A DNA stretch of 21,330 nt, taken from positions 1 through 21,330 of the IMG/VR virus record IMGVR_UViG_3300042938_001356, one strand, 5' to 3'. Below the pieces are notes generated by a model. It worked only from the letters and a program-made list of their open reading frames with translations, was not told the origin of the DNA and did no database searches. Position numbers and translations under genes: made by a program. The DNA is from a virus. Below are positions 5,922 to 13,562 of this stretch, one piece after another. Every line of letters begins with the position of its first letter. The stretch's first letter is position 1.

Positions 5922-7575
5922 AGAACCAATATTTTTAAAATTTTTTCCAAAAAATTCTAAACCAAGACAAGCTCAAATTGATGCTTTTGATAAAATAGAA
6001 AAAGCATGGAATTCTGGTAAAAAATATGTCATAGCCTGTTTACCAACAGGCATAGGAAAAAGTCATATAGCAACCTCGATAGCTAATTCCTCAAAAGAAA
6101 TAGATCAATCAAGAAAAGATGATATAAAAACTTATGAATTATACAGAATGGACTCTAATGGTAATTATTTATACGATCAAAAGTATTCCAATCATCCCAA
6201 TTATGGTTCTTTTATATTAACTAAAACAAAGTCTTTACAAGATCAATATCAACATATTTTCAATGATCTTCATGTTTTTAAGGGTAAAAACAACTATCAA
6301 TGTCAGGTTGATTTATCTCAAACTACTGAATTTGCTCCGTGTGTGTATTCTAGAAAGGTAAAAGATTCTTGTTTTGATTCTTGCATATGTCCTTATTATG
6401 AGGCAAAAAATAAAGCAATCTATTCAAATGTATCTATTTTAAATTATAAAAGTTTTTTTAACTTAAGAACTTTTTTACAAAAAAGAGAATTTTTTATATG
6501 TGATGAAGCAGATGGTATAGAAAATGAATTAGTATCTCATTTTACACTAGAGATAAATTATTCTTTCCTTAAAAGTTGCGGAATATCTTTTACCAAAATA
6601 AAAGAAGATAATATAGAAAAAGTACGAGTTTGGATTATTGATATTTTTTCTCAGGTAGAGAATGAATTAGAAAAATTAAAGAAAAAATCGTTAACTTTAT
6701 CTAAAAAATCTGAAATGGGTGATTTATATCTATACCAACTTAATCAAATAAGCAAATTGTCGAAAATATATTCATCACTAAAAAATACTATAGAGAATTG
6801 GTACGAATGCAATTATCTAATAGAAGAGATGAAAACAGAAAAAGTTGTTCTTGTGCCTTATAATATAAGTCAATTATTCAAATATATATTTGGCTCTTCT
6901 GATAAGGTTCTATTAATGTCGGCAACATTAAGTAATCATAAACAATTCGCTAAAACAATGGGCATAGAAGAATCTGAATATGAATATATAGAACTACAAT
7001 CACCATTTGATTCAAAAAAATCTCCAATATATTGCTCAAGTGTTTTTAACCTGTCTTATAAAAATAATAATAAAGATTTGGATAATATTTTAAATGCGTG
7101 TCATGATATATGTAAATCACACAAAGATTATAAAGGATTAATTCATACTCATACAAATGAGATTACTAAAAAACTTTATTCTGTATTGAAAGATGATCCT
7201 AGATTTTTATTTAAAATAGAAGGTGTATCAAATGAAGATATATTAAAACTTCATAAAGAAAGTGAAAACGCATCTATTTTAGTCAGTCCATCATTAGATA
7301 CGGGAATAAGTTTGGATGGAGACTTGGGTAGATTTCAGATTGTTTTGAAAGCCCCGTTTCTACCTTTAAGTTCAAAAAGAATAAAAAGAAAATTTGAATC
7401 TGATCCAGATCAATATATTTTTTATATGCTTAATGCACTGATACAAATGTCTGGTAGATGTACAAGATCTAAAGACGATTATTCTATCACATATATACTT
7501 GATGGTAATGCAACAAAAGCTATTAAAAAATATAAAAATATTTTACCTAAACACTTTTTAAGTAGAATACACTAA
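5908..7575 (+). CDS. DinG/XPD-like superfamily 2 helicase with iron-sulphur cysteines
   Basis: This is probably an ATP-dependent 5'-3' DNA helicase of the XPD/DinG type (555 residues). RQAQIDAF (20-27) is the Q-like motif and LPTGIGKS (45-52) is Walker A. ILTKTKSLQDQY (103-114) is motif Ia. Between Ia and motif II lie Cys132, Cys145, Cys155, Cys159 and Cys161, in the place of the 4Fe-4S cluster of this family, followed by SNVSILNYKSFF as in DinG. Motif II is CDEAD (198-202), with DEAD instead of the usual DEAH. Motif III is MSAT (337-340). Motif V is SPSLDTGISLDG. Motif VI is QMSGRCTRSKDD (513-524), with Q..GR..R as expected. The start lies inside the zinc-finger gene, and AAGGA just before the ATG is one of the few Shine-Dalgarno-like runs. 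T4 itself has no such helicase. Confidence 0.82.
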   Translation: MQTFKEPIFLKFFPKNSKPRQAQIDAFDKIEKAWNSGKKYVIACLPTGIGKSHIATSIANSSKEIDQSRKDDIKTYELYRMDSNGNYLYDQKYSNHPNYGSFILTKTKSLQDQYQHIFNDLHVFKGKNNYQCQVDLSQTTEFAPCVYSRKVKDSCFDSCICPYYEAKNKAIYSNVSILNYKSFFNLRTFLQKREFFICDEADGIENELVSHFTLEINYSFLKSCGISFTKIKEDNIEKVRVWIIDIFSQVENELEKLKKKSLTLSKKSEMGDLYLYQLNQISKLSKIYSSLKNTIENWYECNYLIEEMKTEKVVLVPYNISQLFKYIFGSSDKVLLMSATLSNHKQFAKTMGIEESEYEYIELQSPFDSKKSPIYCSSVFNLSYKNNNKDLDNILNACHDICKSHKDYKGLIHTHTNEITKKLYSVLKDDPRFLFKIEGVSNEDILKLHKESENASILVSPSLDTGISLDGDLGRFQIVLKAPFLPLSSKRIKRKFESDPDQYIFYMLNALIQMSGRCTRSKDDYSITYILDGNATKAIKKYKNILPKHFLSRIH

Positions 7576-7583
7576 ATATATAA

Positions 7584-8771
7584 GTGAAAAGTTGGTCTTA
7601 TAATAAAGAAATTCAAACCCTTGTTGAACAATTTGCTGGGGCGTTTAATGATATAATAATTAAACGATTTGATAAAGATGATAATTTTAGCAATCAACAA
7701 AAGGTTAAATTTGTATATGCTCCGAAACAAAGAGTATTAGAAAGCCTAAGAACACCCGCACCAGGCGGTTTAACGGTCCCAGCAATAGCTATCAACATAG
7801 CATCGTTACAAAGAGATGGTTCGAGAGGTTTTAATAAAAACAATGGGTTTGAACTTGAAGCAAAATCTTTATATGGTAGGGATTTGGATTTTGTAAAATT
7901 TATAAGACAACCAGTTCCTATTAATATAGGAATAAACATGTCTATTATAACAAAATATCAAACAGATATGGATCAAATTTTATCAAATTTTATCCCATAC
8001 TGTGATTCTTATATTATTATTTCATGGAAAATGCCTATTGGATACAATAAAGACTATGAAATAAGAACAGAAATACTTTGGTCTGGAACAGTAAATTTAG
8101 TGTATCCTACAGATTTACCACCATCACAATCATTCAGAATAACAGCAGACACATCCTTTACAATAAAGGGATGGTTATTTAAAAGCACACAATACAATGA
8201 AACATACAAAAAAATTTATTATATAAATAGTGATTTTGTTGTAACCGATAAGGACGATATAAATAGTTGCGAGCTTATAACCGATCTAGATCAATTCCAA
8301 ACTTCTAGAATCAGTATATCAGCAAGACCACATGTTGAATGGGTGAGTCCATTAACTATAACAAAAAATAATATAGAGTTTTATTATAAAAACCAAGCAA
8401 TTTATGTTGTTGGTAAATTCTTGTCATATACCAGAGCAGTATACATAAGTGCGTCTAATAGTGGATTTGTGGGCCAAGAACCACAGTTATTAAGCCCTTT
8501 TGCTGGTTTAACTTCATTAGAACCACATTATCCTAGTTTCTATGGTTATCCTATATCTTCTTTTGAAATTTTGGATGATGAGACATTAACAATTTCTTTA
8601 CCATTCTCATCAATAAATACCGGAGGTTCAATAGATGTAATTGTTGAAAATGAAGCTGGCTATAGGAGTTTTATAAAAGAATCAACAGAAAAATACTTAA
8701 CATATAGTAATGAAGTTTCTTCTTCTCTTTATATGCCTATATCTTTAAGCGGTATAAGGTTGGTTTTTTGA
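7584..8771 (+). CDS. gp15-like tail sheath stabiliser with C-terminal IPT/TIG-like domain
   Basis: Residues 1-230 follow T4 gp15, the ring protein that caps the tail tube and sheath and joins tail to neck. The shared order is an FxxxFxDIxIKR-like start (AFNDIIIKRF), a V.YAPKQR segment, LTVPAIAINI, then VPINIGINMSIITKYQTDMDQIL, PYCDSYIII and FTIKGWLF. The start is GTG at 7584, directly after an in-frame stop; it places IKR at residue 26-28, as in T4 gp15, which supports it. T4 gp15 has 272 residues while this has 395. The extra part (about 240-395) contains FEILDDETLTISLPF and GGSIDVIVENEAGYRSF, typical of an IPT/TIG immunoglobulin-like domain. The last 43 bases overlap the convergent neighbour. 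Confidence 0.75.
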   Translation: MKSWSYNKEIQTLVEQFAGAFNDIIIKRFDKDDNFSNQQKVKFVYAPKQRVLESLRTPAPGGLTVPAIAINIASLQRDGSRGFNKNNGFELEAKSLYGRDLDFVKFIRQPVPINIGINMSIITKYQTDMDQILSNFIPYCDSYIIISWKMPIGYNKDYEIRTEILWSGTVNLVYPTDLPPSQSFRITADTSFTIKGWLFKSTQYNETYKKIYYINSDFVVTDKDDINSCELITDLDQFQTSRISISARPHVEWVSPLTITKNNIEFYYKNQAIYVVGKFLSYTRAVYISASNSGFVGQEPQLLSPFAGLTSLEPHYPSFYGYPISSFEILDDETLTISLPFSSINTGGSIDVIVENEAGYRSFIKESTEKYLTYSNEVSSSLYMPISLSGIRLVF

Positions 8772-9229
8772 TCATTTTTTTCTAGCATAGAGACAAGATA
8801 TCTTACTTTATTACATAAAGACAATAATTCTTCGATTAGATTGTTTATTCCATTAAATGTCGATTTGACAAAATCATTCATTTCATCGTTCTTTATTGTT
8901 TTTTCTAAATTTTCTATTATATAGAAAAGATCATCTATTTGACTAGCCAAACATTTTGAATCGTTTACATTTTTTAAACTAACCTCTGGACAAGAGACTG
9001 AAAAACATATATTTTGACTGTTGGATACTCCTATTATTTCTTCCATTAATGAATCAAATAAAGAATCAAAATCTTCATAAAATTTACCAACAAGTTTGTG
9101 AAAATTATAATCCTGTGAATACCAATGAAGAATTTTAAATGAAGTTAGAATATTACAAAGATACAAAGAAAAGTCATTTATATTATTTTCTTTTATTGTC
9201 ATATTTTGTGAAATGTATGTGTTTATCAT
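8729..9229 (-). CDS. Ferritin-like/DUF5856-type small phage protein
   Basis: The 166-residue product appears all-helical. Residues about 24-65 read ILTSFKILHWYSQDYNFHKL and then FYEDFDSLFDSLMEEIIG. The HW...H followed by D..xE spacing is like Dps and the small ferritin-like phage proteins often labelled DUF5856. A second charged helix pair follows (IDDLFYIIENLEKTI; FNGINNLIEELLSLCNKVRYL). Whether it binds iron is unknown, because only part of a Dps ferroxidase set is present (a His, a His, a Glu/Asp cluster). It is the last gene of the minus-strand block, starts in an ATGA overlap with the preceding gene, and ends 43 bases inside the convergent gp15-like gene. Confidence 0.6.
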   Translation of the reverse strand: MINTYISQNMTIKENNINDFSLYLCNILTSFKILHWYSQDYNFHKLVGKFYEDFDSLFDSLMEEIIGVSNSQNICFSVSCPEVSLKNVNDSKCLASQIDDLFYIIENLEKTIKNDEMNDFVKSTFNGINNLIEELLSLCNKVRYLVSMLEKNDQKTNLIPLKDIGI

Positions 9230-9642
9230 TTTTTCTTATATATTATTATTTTAAATATGTAATCATCAATTTCTGTTGATGATTCACTTAATATTTTGTA
9301 TTCTGGAATAGAAACATTCACTTCTTCCATAACAATTTCTTTTATTTCTTCATGAGATTGAATTACAATATCATTCTTTGGTTCTTCTTCTTTTTCTTTT
9401 AAATTAAAATACTTTTGAAGATCTTGTAATTTTTTGTCATAATTTTCAAAAAAAACCTTCCAAAATGGAATTGGAAAAATATAATTTAATACTTGTCTTC
9501 TTTTATCACAAGAAAAACATATTTCTTCAGATCCAGTTATTAATTTTGTTACTGGTAATATAAATTTACTATGAAGGGTACACGCAATAAAATCACCTAA
9601 CCCCTCAGAATGTCTATATTGTAGATAAGGATTCTTGTTCAT
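9226..9642 (-). CDS. CxxC phage protein with GLGD...CxxCxxR motif
   Basis: The 138-residue product begins with YRHSEGLGDFIACTL (about 9-23), and about 20 residues later has CFSCDKRRQVLNYIFPIPFW. The order GLGD.ia ... CxxC.kRr..lN..fP is a recurring small domain in tailed-phage proteins, probably a metal-binding knuckle, of unknown role. Residues about 70-115 form an acidic, charged linker (KEKEEEPKND and similar), and the C-terminus is beta-rich (DDYIFKIIIYKKK). It overlaps the upstream tail-chaperone-like gene by 29 bases and the downstream ferritin-like gene by an ATGA, so translation is probably coupled. Confidence 0.65.
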   Translation of the reverse strand: MNKNPYLQYRHSEGLGDFIACTLHSKFILPVTKLITGSEEICFSCDKRRQVLNYIFPIPFWKVFFENYDKKLQDLQKYFNLKEKEEEPKNDIVIQSHEEIKEIVMEEVNVSIPEYKILSESSTEIDDYIFKIIIYKKK

Positions 9643-9853
9643 TTAATTTTTCTATTTCTGGAGAAATTGGCCAAACAACCTCATTAGGTACTCTATATGT
9701 CTTTGTTATATCTCTTAATTTTAATCTGTATTCTTTCCATTTACGTTTTTCTTCATCAGACATATCGACATCATCAAACTGTGTCCAATCAGATTGTTTC
9801 AAAAAATAATTTCTTATTTCTCTTATTGTATTCCATGACATGGTATTATTCAT
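9614..9853 (-). CDS. Phage tail assembly chaperone-like protein (Phage_tail_APC type)
   Basis: The 79-residue product is almost entirely the Phage_tail_APC pattern. It reads IREIRNYFLKQSDWTQFDDV, then MSDEEKRKWKEYRLKLRDI, then VVWPISPE, matching lR..Rd.lL..sDwtql.D...s...k..w..YRq.LRdi.....p..v.WP..P. In other phages this domain occurs in small proteins or at fibre-gene ends and is linked to tail or fibre assembly. ATG codons at 9853 and 9841 are both possible starts, neither with a Shine-Dalgarno run; the upstream one is given. Its position just after a fibre/connector-like gene fits an assembly role for that fibre. Confidence 0.78.
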   Translation of the reverse strand: MNNTMSWNTIREIRNYFLKQSDWTQFDDVDMSDEEKRKWKEYRLKLRDITKTYRVPNEVVWPISPEIEKLNEQESLSTI

Positions 9854-9862
9854 AATATTATA

Positions 9863-10438
9863 TTATTGTGTTTCTATAAGCCAAAGATCGGCATCAACTA
9901 GACATTGTGAAGTATTAACCGTCTGTGTAAATCTTGCACTTATTTTAAAATTTCCAGAAGAAGTAGGAATAAATGGAGTTATAAATAGACACGTATTATT
10001 GGTAACAGTGCTAGGACTATTTGATATAATAAGATTTTGGTTTTCAAATATAGTTATATCTGATTTGTTTTTTGCAGCAGGTTTCCAAACCAAATCAAAT
10101 AAACAAATAACACTATTTTCTATTGATGGACCACTTGTTCTATTACATGATATTTGTAAAATTCCATAAACATTTTTTGAAGAGTCATTAAATGTTATTA
10201 ACTCATTTTTATCTGTCTTAATATCTAAAGTATTATTTTTTATTGTAACATTTACTTTTTTACTTGTATTATATACTGTGTTTTTTACAATCAAACCATT
10301 ATGAATGTTCTTTTTTAAAACAGCTAATGATATTCTTCCTTCAGGTGAAGGATTTTGTTTATCTCTATTAGTTACAAAAAAATCATTATCAGTTATATTG
10401 CTTCTTACTGGTAAATCTCCAAAGGTTTTATTAGCCAT
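9863..10438 (-). CDS. Tail-fibre/baseplate connector-like structural protein
   Basis: The frame is open to 10471, but the ATG at 10438 (MANKTFGDLPVRSN, 191 residues) is preferred because the N-terminus then matches the common phage fibre opening. That opening is dLp....itd.D.f.v.......g.isla.L, seen here as FGDLPVRSNITDNDFFVTN and GRISLAVLKKN. The rest is beta-rich: two short repeats of N, T, K-rich strands, then YGILQISCNRTS, ICLFDLVWKP, and a final region FKISARFTQTVN ending in DADLWLIETQ, like a jelly-roll or receptor-binding head. The exact role is not known. It lies 10 bases upstream of the tail-chaperone gene and 36 bases downstream of the 486-residue protein. Confidence 0.65.
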   Translation of the reverse strand: MANKTFGDLPVRSNITDNDFFVTNRDKQNPSPEGRISLAVLKKNIHNGLIVKNTVYNTSKKVNVTIKNNTLDIKTDKNELITFNDSSKNVYGILQISCNRTSGPSIENSVICLFDLVWKPAAKNKSDITIFENQNLIISNSPSTVTNNTCLFITPFIPTSSGNFKISARFTQTVNTSQCLVDADLWLIETQ

Positions 10439-10473
10439 AACATTATTTATTTTTAAAATACAAAAAAACAAGT

Positions 10474-11934
10474 TTATCCTAAAAGATAAGTGTCTCCTTT
10501 TTTTGTTGTTAAACTATCTCCAGAATCTGTTAAAATAGTTGTAGGAAATTGTTTTATCTCAAAAGGGGTTGGAACAGTTTTAATATATTTAGGAGCTTCA
10601 TCTACTATTTTTATTGTTGTATCTCCTTTTTTATAAGGTTTTCCTATAGAAGCATTCACAAATTCCCAAAAATATTCTTTTTTTATTTTAGGTATAGAAG
10701 AATTGGGGTTTTCGATAAACATTATTTTTGTTTTTTTAACGTATTTTACTGTTACAATTTTTTCAATATATGTATCTTTTTTTGTAAATTCTATATTAAA
10801 AGTAGTATTTGAACTGGGTGCAATTAAATTTAATTCTCCTGATTTTATAATTTTAGTATCTTTTAAAGGTTTTATTAATTCTGGTTGTTCCCAATAATCG
10901 GTAATAATTTTCGCAGAAGTAGTATCATATCCAACCATATTATATAAAAAGAAAACAACGTTTACAATAGTATCATCTTGATAATTTTCTGGATTATAAT
11001 TTTTATTTAAAAATGTTAAAGAAAGGTTATTTAATTTTGGATTACTCAAATAACTTTCTAAAAATGAATCATTTATTTTTTTTAATTTTGATTTAAATTC
11101 TTTGCTGCTGAATGTAATTATTTCTGATAATTTTGTAATACTTGGACTATATCTAGTAATATCTAATATTTGATTTGTTTCAGACAATTCTTGTTTTGTA
11201 TCTACAGAATAAATTATTAAATTGTTATTATTTATATTGTTATTATCAGAAACAAAAATTTTTCCAGAAATAGAATAACTTTTATCATCAAAATCAATAG
11301 CCAAATTTTTTGTTGCTATACTAACAGTTTTTGGAGCTATTATACTATAATAAGGTATTCTATAAATATCAACTAAATTTCCATTTAGATAAAAGTTTCC
11401 AGCTATATCAATGGATAAGGAAAAAAGAGAAGAGTAATCAAATAAATTCCAAGAAACAAAATTACCAGAATCGTCTCGTTTTACATATATAATTTCTTTA
11501 TTGGAAAGAGCATTTATTGCGTCAGCCTTTTTATCATAAAGGTTATTAAGAACCAATGCATCTGCTATTATATTCCTTTGTGTTTTTTCGTCTGTAGAAG
11601 AATTTAAATTACCTAATTCACCAGCAGATACCAAAGTACTAATAAAACCATTTGTTGAATTAAATGGGTAATTTACAGTAAACTCGAATTTATTCCAATA
11701 TGAACTCAATAAAATAACAGTGGTTTCCATTTTTTCAAGAAAATCATAATTTATATCCTCTATTAAATTATCTAATTCCAACATTAAATTCTCAAAATCA
11801 TTTAAAAATTTTTCATTTTCAATTTTTTTGCTTTGTAATTCACAATTTTCTAAATTGATATTTAAAAAATTATAGTTTATTTTTGATAAACCATCACCAA
11901 CATTATCTTCTAAACTTAAAGGGATTATATTCAT
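10474..11934 (-). CDS. Fibre/baseplate-type structural protein, largest member of a paralogous trio
   Basis: The 486-residue product starts MNIIPLSLEDNVGDGLSKIN and YNFLNIN, the G..L..IN.NF..l opening seen in many phage fibre and baseplate proteins. A helical stretch (about 28-75) follows, then FEFTVNYPFNS. From about 130 onward it is beta-rich and low in cysteine, with segments such as IYVKRDDSGNFVSWNLFDYS and KITVSIATKN-like strands, and a threonine-rich C-terminus. No enzymatic motif is seen. The N-terminus is related to the two upstream genes, but the cysteine-rich knob present in them is absent here. It starts 2 bases after the upstream stop. Confidence 0.65.
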   Translation of the reverse strand: MNIIPLSLEDNVGDGLSKINYNFLNINLENCELQSKKIENEKFLNDFENLMLELDNLIEDINYDFLEKMETTVILLSSYWNKFEFTVNYPFNSTNGFISTLVSAGELGNLNSSTDEKTQRNIIADALVLNNLYDKKADAINALSNKEIIYVKRDDSGNFVSWNLFDYSSLFSLSIDIAGNFYLNGNLVDIYRIPYYSIIAPKTVSIATKNLAIDFDDKSYSISGKIFVSDNNNINNNNLIIYSVDTKQELSETNQILDITRYSPSITKLSEIITFSSKEFKSKLKKINDSFLESYLSNPKLNNLSLTFLNKNYNPENYQDDTIVNVVFFLYNMVGYDTTSAKIITDYWEQPELIKPLKDTKIIKSGELNLIAPSSNTTFNIEFTKKDTYIEKIVTVKYVKKTKIMFIENPNSSIPKIKKEYFWEFVNASIGKPYKKGDTTIKIVDEAPKYIKTVPTPFEIKQFPTTILTDSGDSLTTKKGDTYLLG

Positions 11935-11936
11935 TT

Positions 11937-12701
11937 TTATGTTTTATCTACTTTCCAAATACAATCTTCTACTATGAATTTTACAAATCCAAATTTGGTT
12001 TCAAAATATTCTTCAAATGATAATGATGTATTTGATTTTAAATATCTATTTGCTGTTTTACTTACAATATTATTATCTGAATAGTTGCATGTTGCTTTTT
12101 CGGTAACATTACAAGTTGCTGTATCCGAGCAATTTATACAACCACACCCGTCAATACAAACCTGTCCAGATCTTTTTGATGTACAGTAAACAGTAACATC
12201 TTTATCCGCTGTTTCACATAAAACAACTGAACTGTTTACTTCTTCTTTTATATTCATAGTTTCTTCTGAACATTTTATATAATATATAACAGCTTTTTGG
12301 CCCTCAACATAATTAGGATTAATTATTTTTTTTGGTTTTATTGTATATATTTTAGTAATCCAGTCATGAATTATATTTTCTATATAACTATTAGAAACTT
12401 GACGCAAATCGTCTCTAAATTTTTCAGGATATATTGTTATTATAGGTTTTATATATTTTTCCTTTTTATTCAAAATATCTTCCCATGTTTCCATATAAAC
12501 GGGATTTCTTTTTTTCATAAAATCATTAGAAAATTTTAATTGATCGTATATTAAAGAAATGGAACTTTTAAAATCATTAATTTCATTTAAAAAATCTTTT
12601 TGATTTTCTATTTGTGTTTTTAAAAAATTAAAACCATTATTTATTGTTTTAAGAGAGTTGCCAATATCTTGTGATTTTTGTGGAAGATTAAATTTTAGCA
12701 T
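11937..12701 (-). CDS. Cysteine-rich structural protein, paralogue of neighbouring gene
   Basis: The 254-residue product opens MLKFNLPQKSQDIGNSLKTI and NNGFNFLKTQ, then a coiled-coil-like region to about 65, W73, and IYPE at 90-93. A beta segment ends in KAVIYYIKC. Residues 162-205 hold eight cysteines (162, 173, 182, 186, 188, 191, 197, 205), including GCGCINC, in a T, S, D, N-rich setting. The last 35 residues (FGFVKFIVEDCIWKVDKT end) close the fold. The same order (opening, helix, W, YPE, strand, cysteine cluster, closing VW/IW strand) occurs in the gene just upstream, so the two are paralogues. The cysteines may form disulphides or bind metal. Probably a virion decoration or fibre part; function unknown. 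Confidence 0.68.
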   Translation of the reverse strand: MLKFNLPQKSQDIGNSLKTINNGFNFLKTQIENQKDFLNEINDFKSSISLIYDQLKFSNDFMKKRNPVYMETWEDILNKKEKYIKPIITIYPEKFRDDLRQVSNSYIENIIHDWITKIYTIKPKKIINPNYVEGQKAVIYYIKCSEETMNIKEEVNSSVVLCETADKDVTVYCTSKRSGQVCIDGCGCINCSDTATCNVTEKATCNYSDNNIVSKTANRYLKSNTSLSFEEYFETKFGFVKFIVEDCIWKVDKT

Positions 12702-12704
12702 ATA

Positions 12705-13562
12705 TTAAATTTGTTCCCAAACATTGTTACTATTTATTGATAAATTAATTTTATCATAACCAATAAAAAACTTATCATTATTAAAAATTATTTCTCTGGA
12801 AATTTTTAAATCTGTTCCTTTCCATGTTTTTTTATCTTTTTTAGATTCCCATCCTGAACAAGATCCGGTAGCGCAATTTGAACTATTATAGTAAGCCCCT
12901 GGGCATCTTGAGAACATATTTCCACAAACATGATCGTCTTCTCCACCCATTCTATTACAGGGTGCAAACCCACCAAAACCACACGGCCTACAGCAAACCT
13001 TGGTTGATTTCCCACCTACTATGCATTTTTCATTATATGATGCATTCATTTTATATTTTATAGGTATTTCTATATAAAAATAAATGCGTACTGATATATT
13101 TTTATATATACCATATTCATTTTCTGGGAATTTACTGTTAACCCATGTCTCTATTTTTTTAATAGTGTTTGATTTTTCAACAGAATTGACTCCTGTTATT
13201 TTACCCGTTTTAATATTAAAAGAACCCCAGTTTTCTATTGATACTATTTCTGGATAAAAAATCTCCATAGGAGTAGATATAGCTGACCATATATTTTTAT
13301 ATTGAGCATATACCTGTTGAACATTTTCTAATGAAGAACTAAATTGAGAAACAAATGTCAAAAATTTTCTATATTTGTTTTTATTTTTATCGTATTTTTC
13401 CTTTAAAATTTCAAATCTTTCAAACTGATCATTTGTCATTCCTAAATCAGTAGAAAAAACATTAAAATTTTTAATTATAATATCAAAAGATTTATCTAAA
13501 CAATAGTCTTCAGATATTAATATTGCTTTTTGACAAGATGTATTTAAAAGATCAAAGTTCAT
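12705..13562 (-). CDS. Cysteine-rich structural protein, paralogue with nine-cysteine knob
   Basis: The frame opens at a TTG (13568), but the ATG at 13562 forms an ATGA overlap with the previous stop and gives 285 residues. After CLDKSFDIIIKNFNVF, which aligns with the N-termini of the next two genes, there is a long helix (about 45-90), W92, and FYPE at 102-105. A strand-rich part follows (VRIYFYIEIPIKY). Residues 180-235 carry nine cysteines (180, 190, 191, 194, 202, 213, 220, 230, 235) among glycines and prolines (CCRPCGFGGF, GSCSGW). The closing part ends in FIGYDKINLSIN and VWEQI. The DNA of the knob is clearly richer in G+C than its surroundings (56 of 120 at 12901-13020, against 31 of 120 at 13081-13200). 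Confidence 0.68.
   Translation of the reverse strand: MNFDLLNTSCQKAILISEDYCLDKSFDIIIKNFNVFSTDLGMTNDQFERFEILKEKYDKNKNKYRKFLTFVSQFSSSLENVQQVYAQYKNIWSAISTPMEIFYPEIVSIENWGSFNIKTGKITGVNSVEKSNTIKKIETWVNSKFPENEYGIYKNISVRIYFYIEIPIKYKMNASYNEKCIVGGKSTKVCCRPCGFGGFAPCNRMGGEDDHVCGNMFSRCPGAYYNSSNCATGSCSGWESKKDKKTWKGTDLKISREIIFNNDKFFIGYDKINLSINSNNVWEQI

Noticed and set aside
6034-6051. GCCTGTT-TACC-AACAGGC hairpin inside the helicase gene
   Set aside because: It lies within codons of the Walker A region, far from any gene start or end, and has no T-run. Probably a chance result of codon use.
9840-10897. Plus-strand open frames of 64-109 codons opposite the fibre genes
   Set aside because: Their products are rich in F, Y, C and I without motifs, as expected from reading AT-rich genes backwards, and they lie entirely opposite well-supported minus-strand genes.
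12806-13063. Open frames in other phases over the cysteine-rich knob (both strands)
   Set aside because: The frame of the 285-residue protein has a consistent fold pattern and coupled start; the others are shadows created by the locally higher G+C, which lowers stop-codon frequency.
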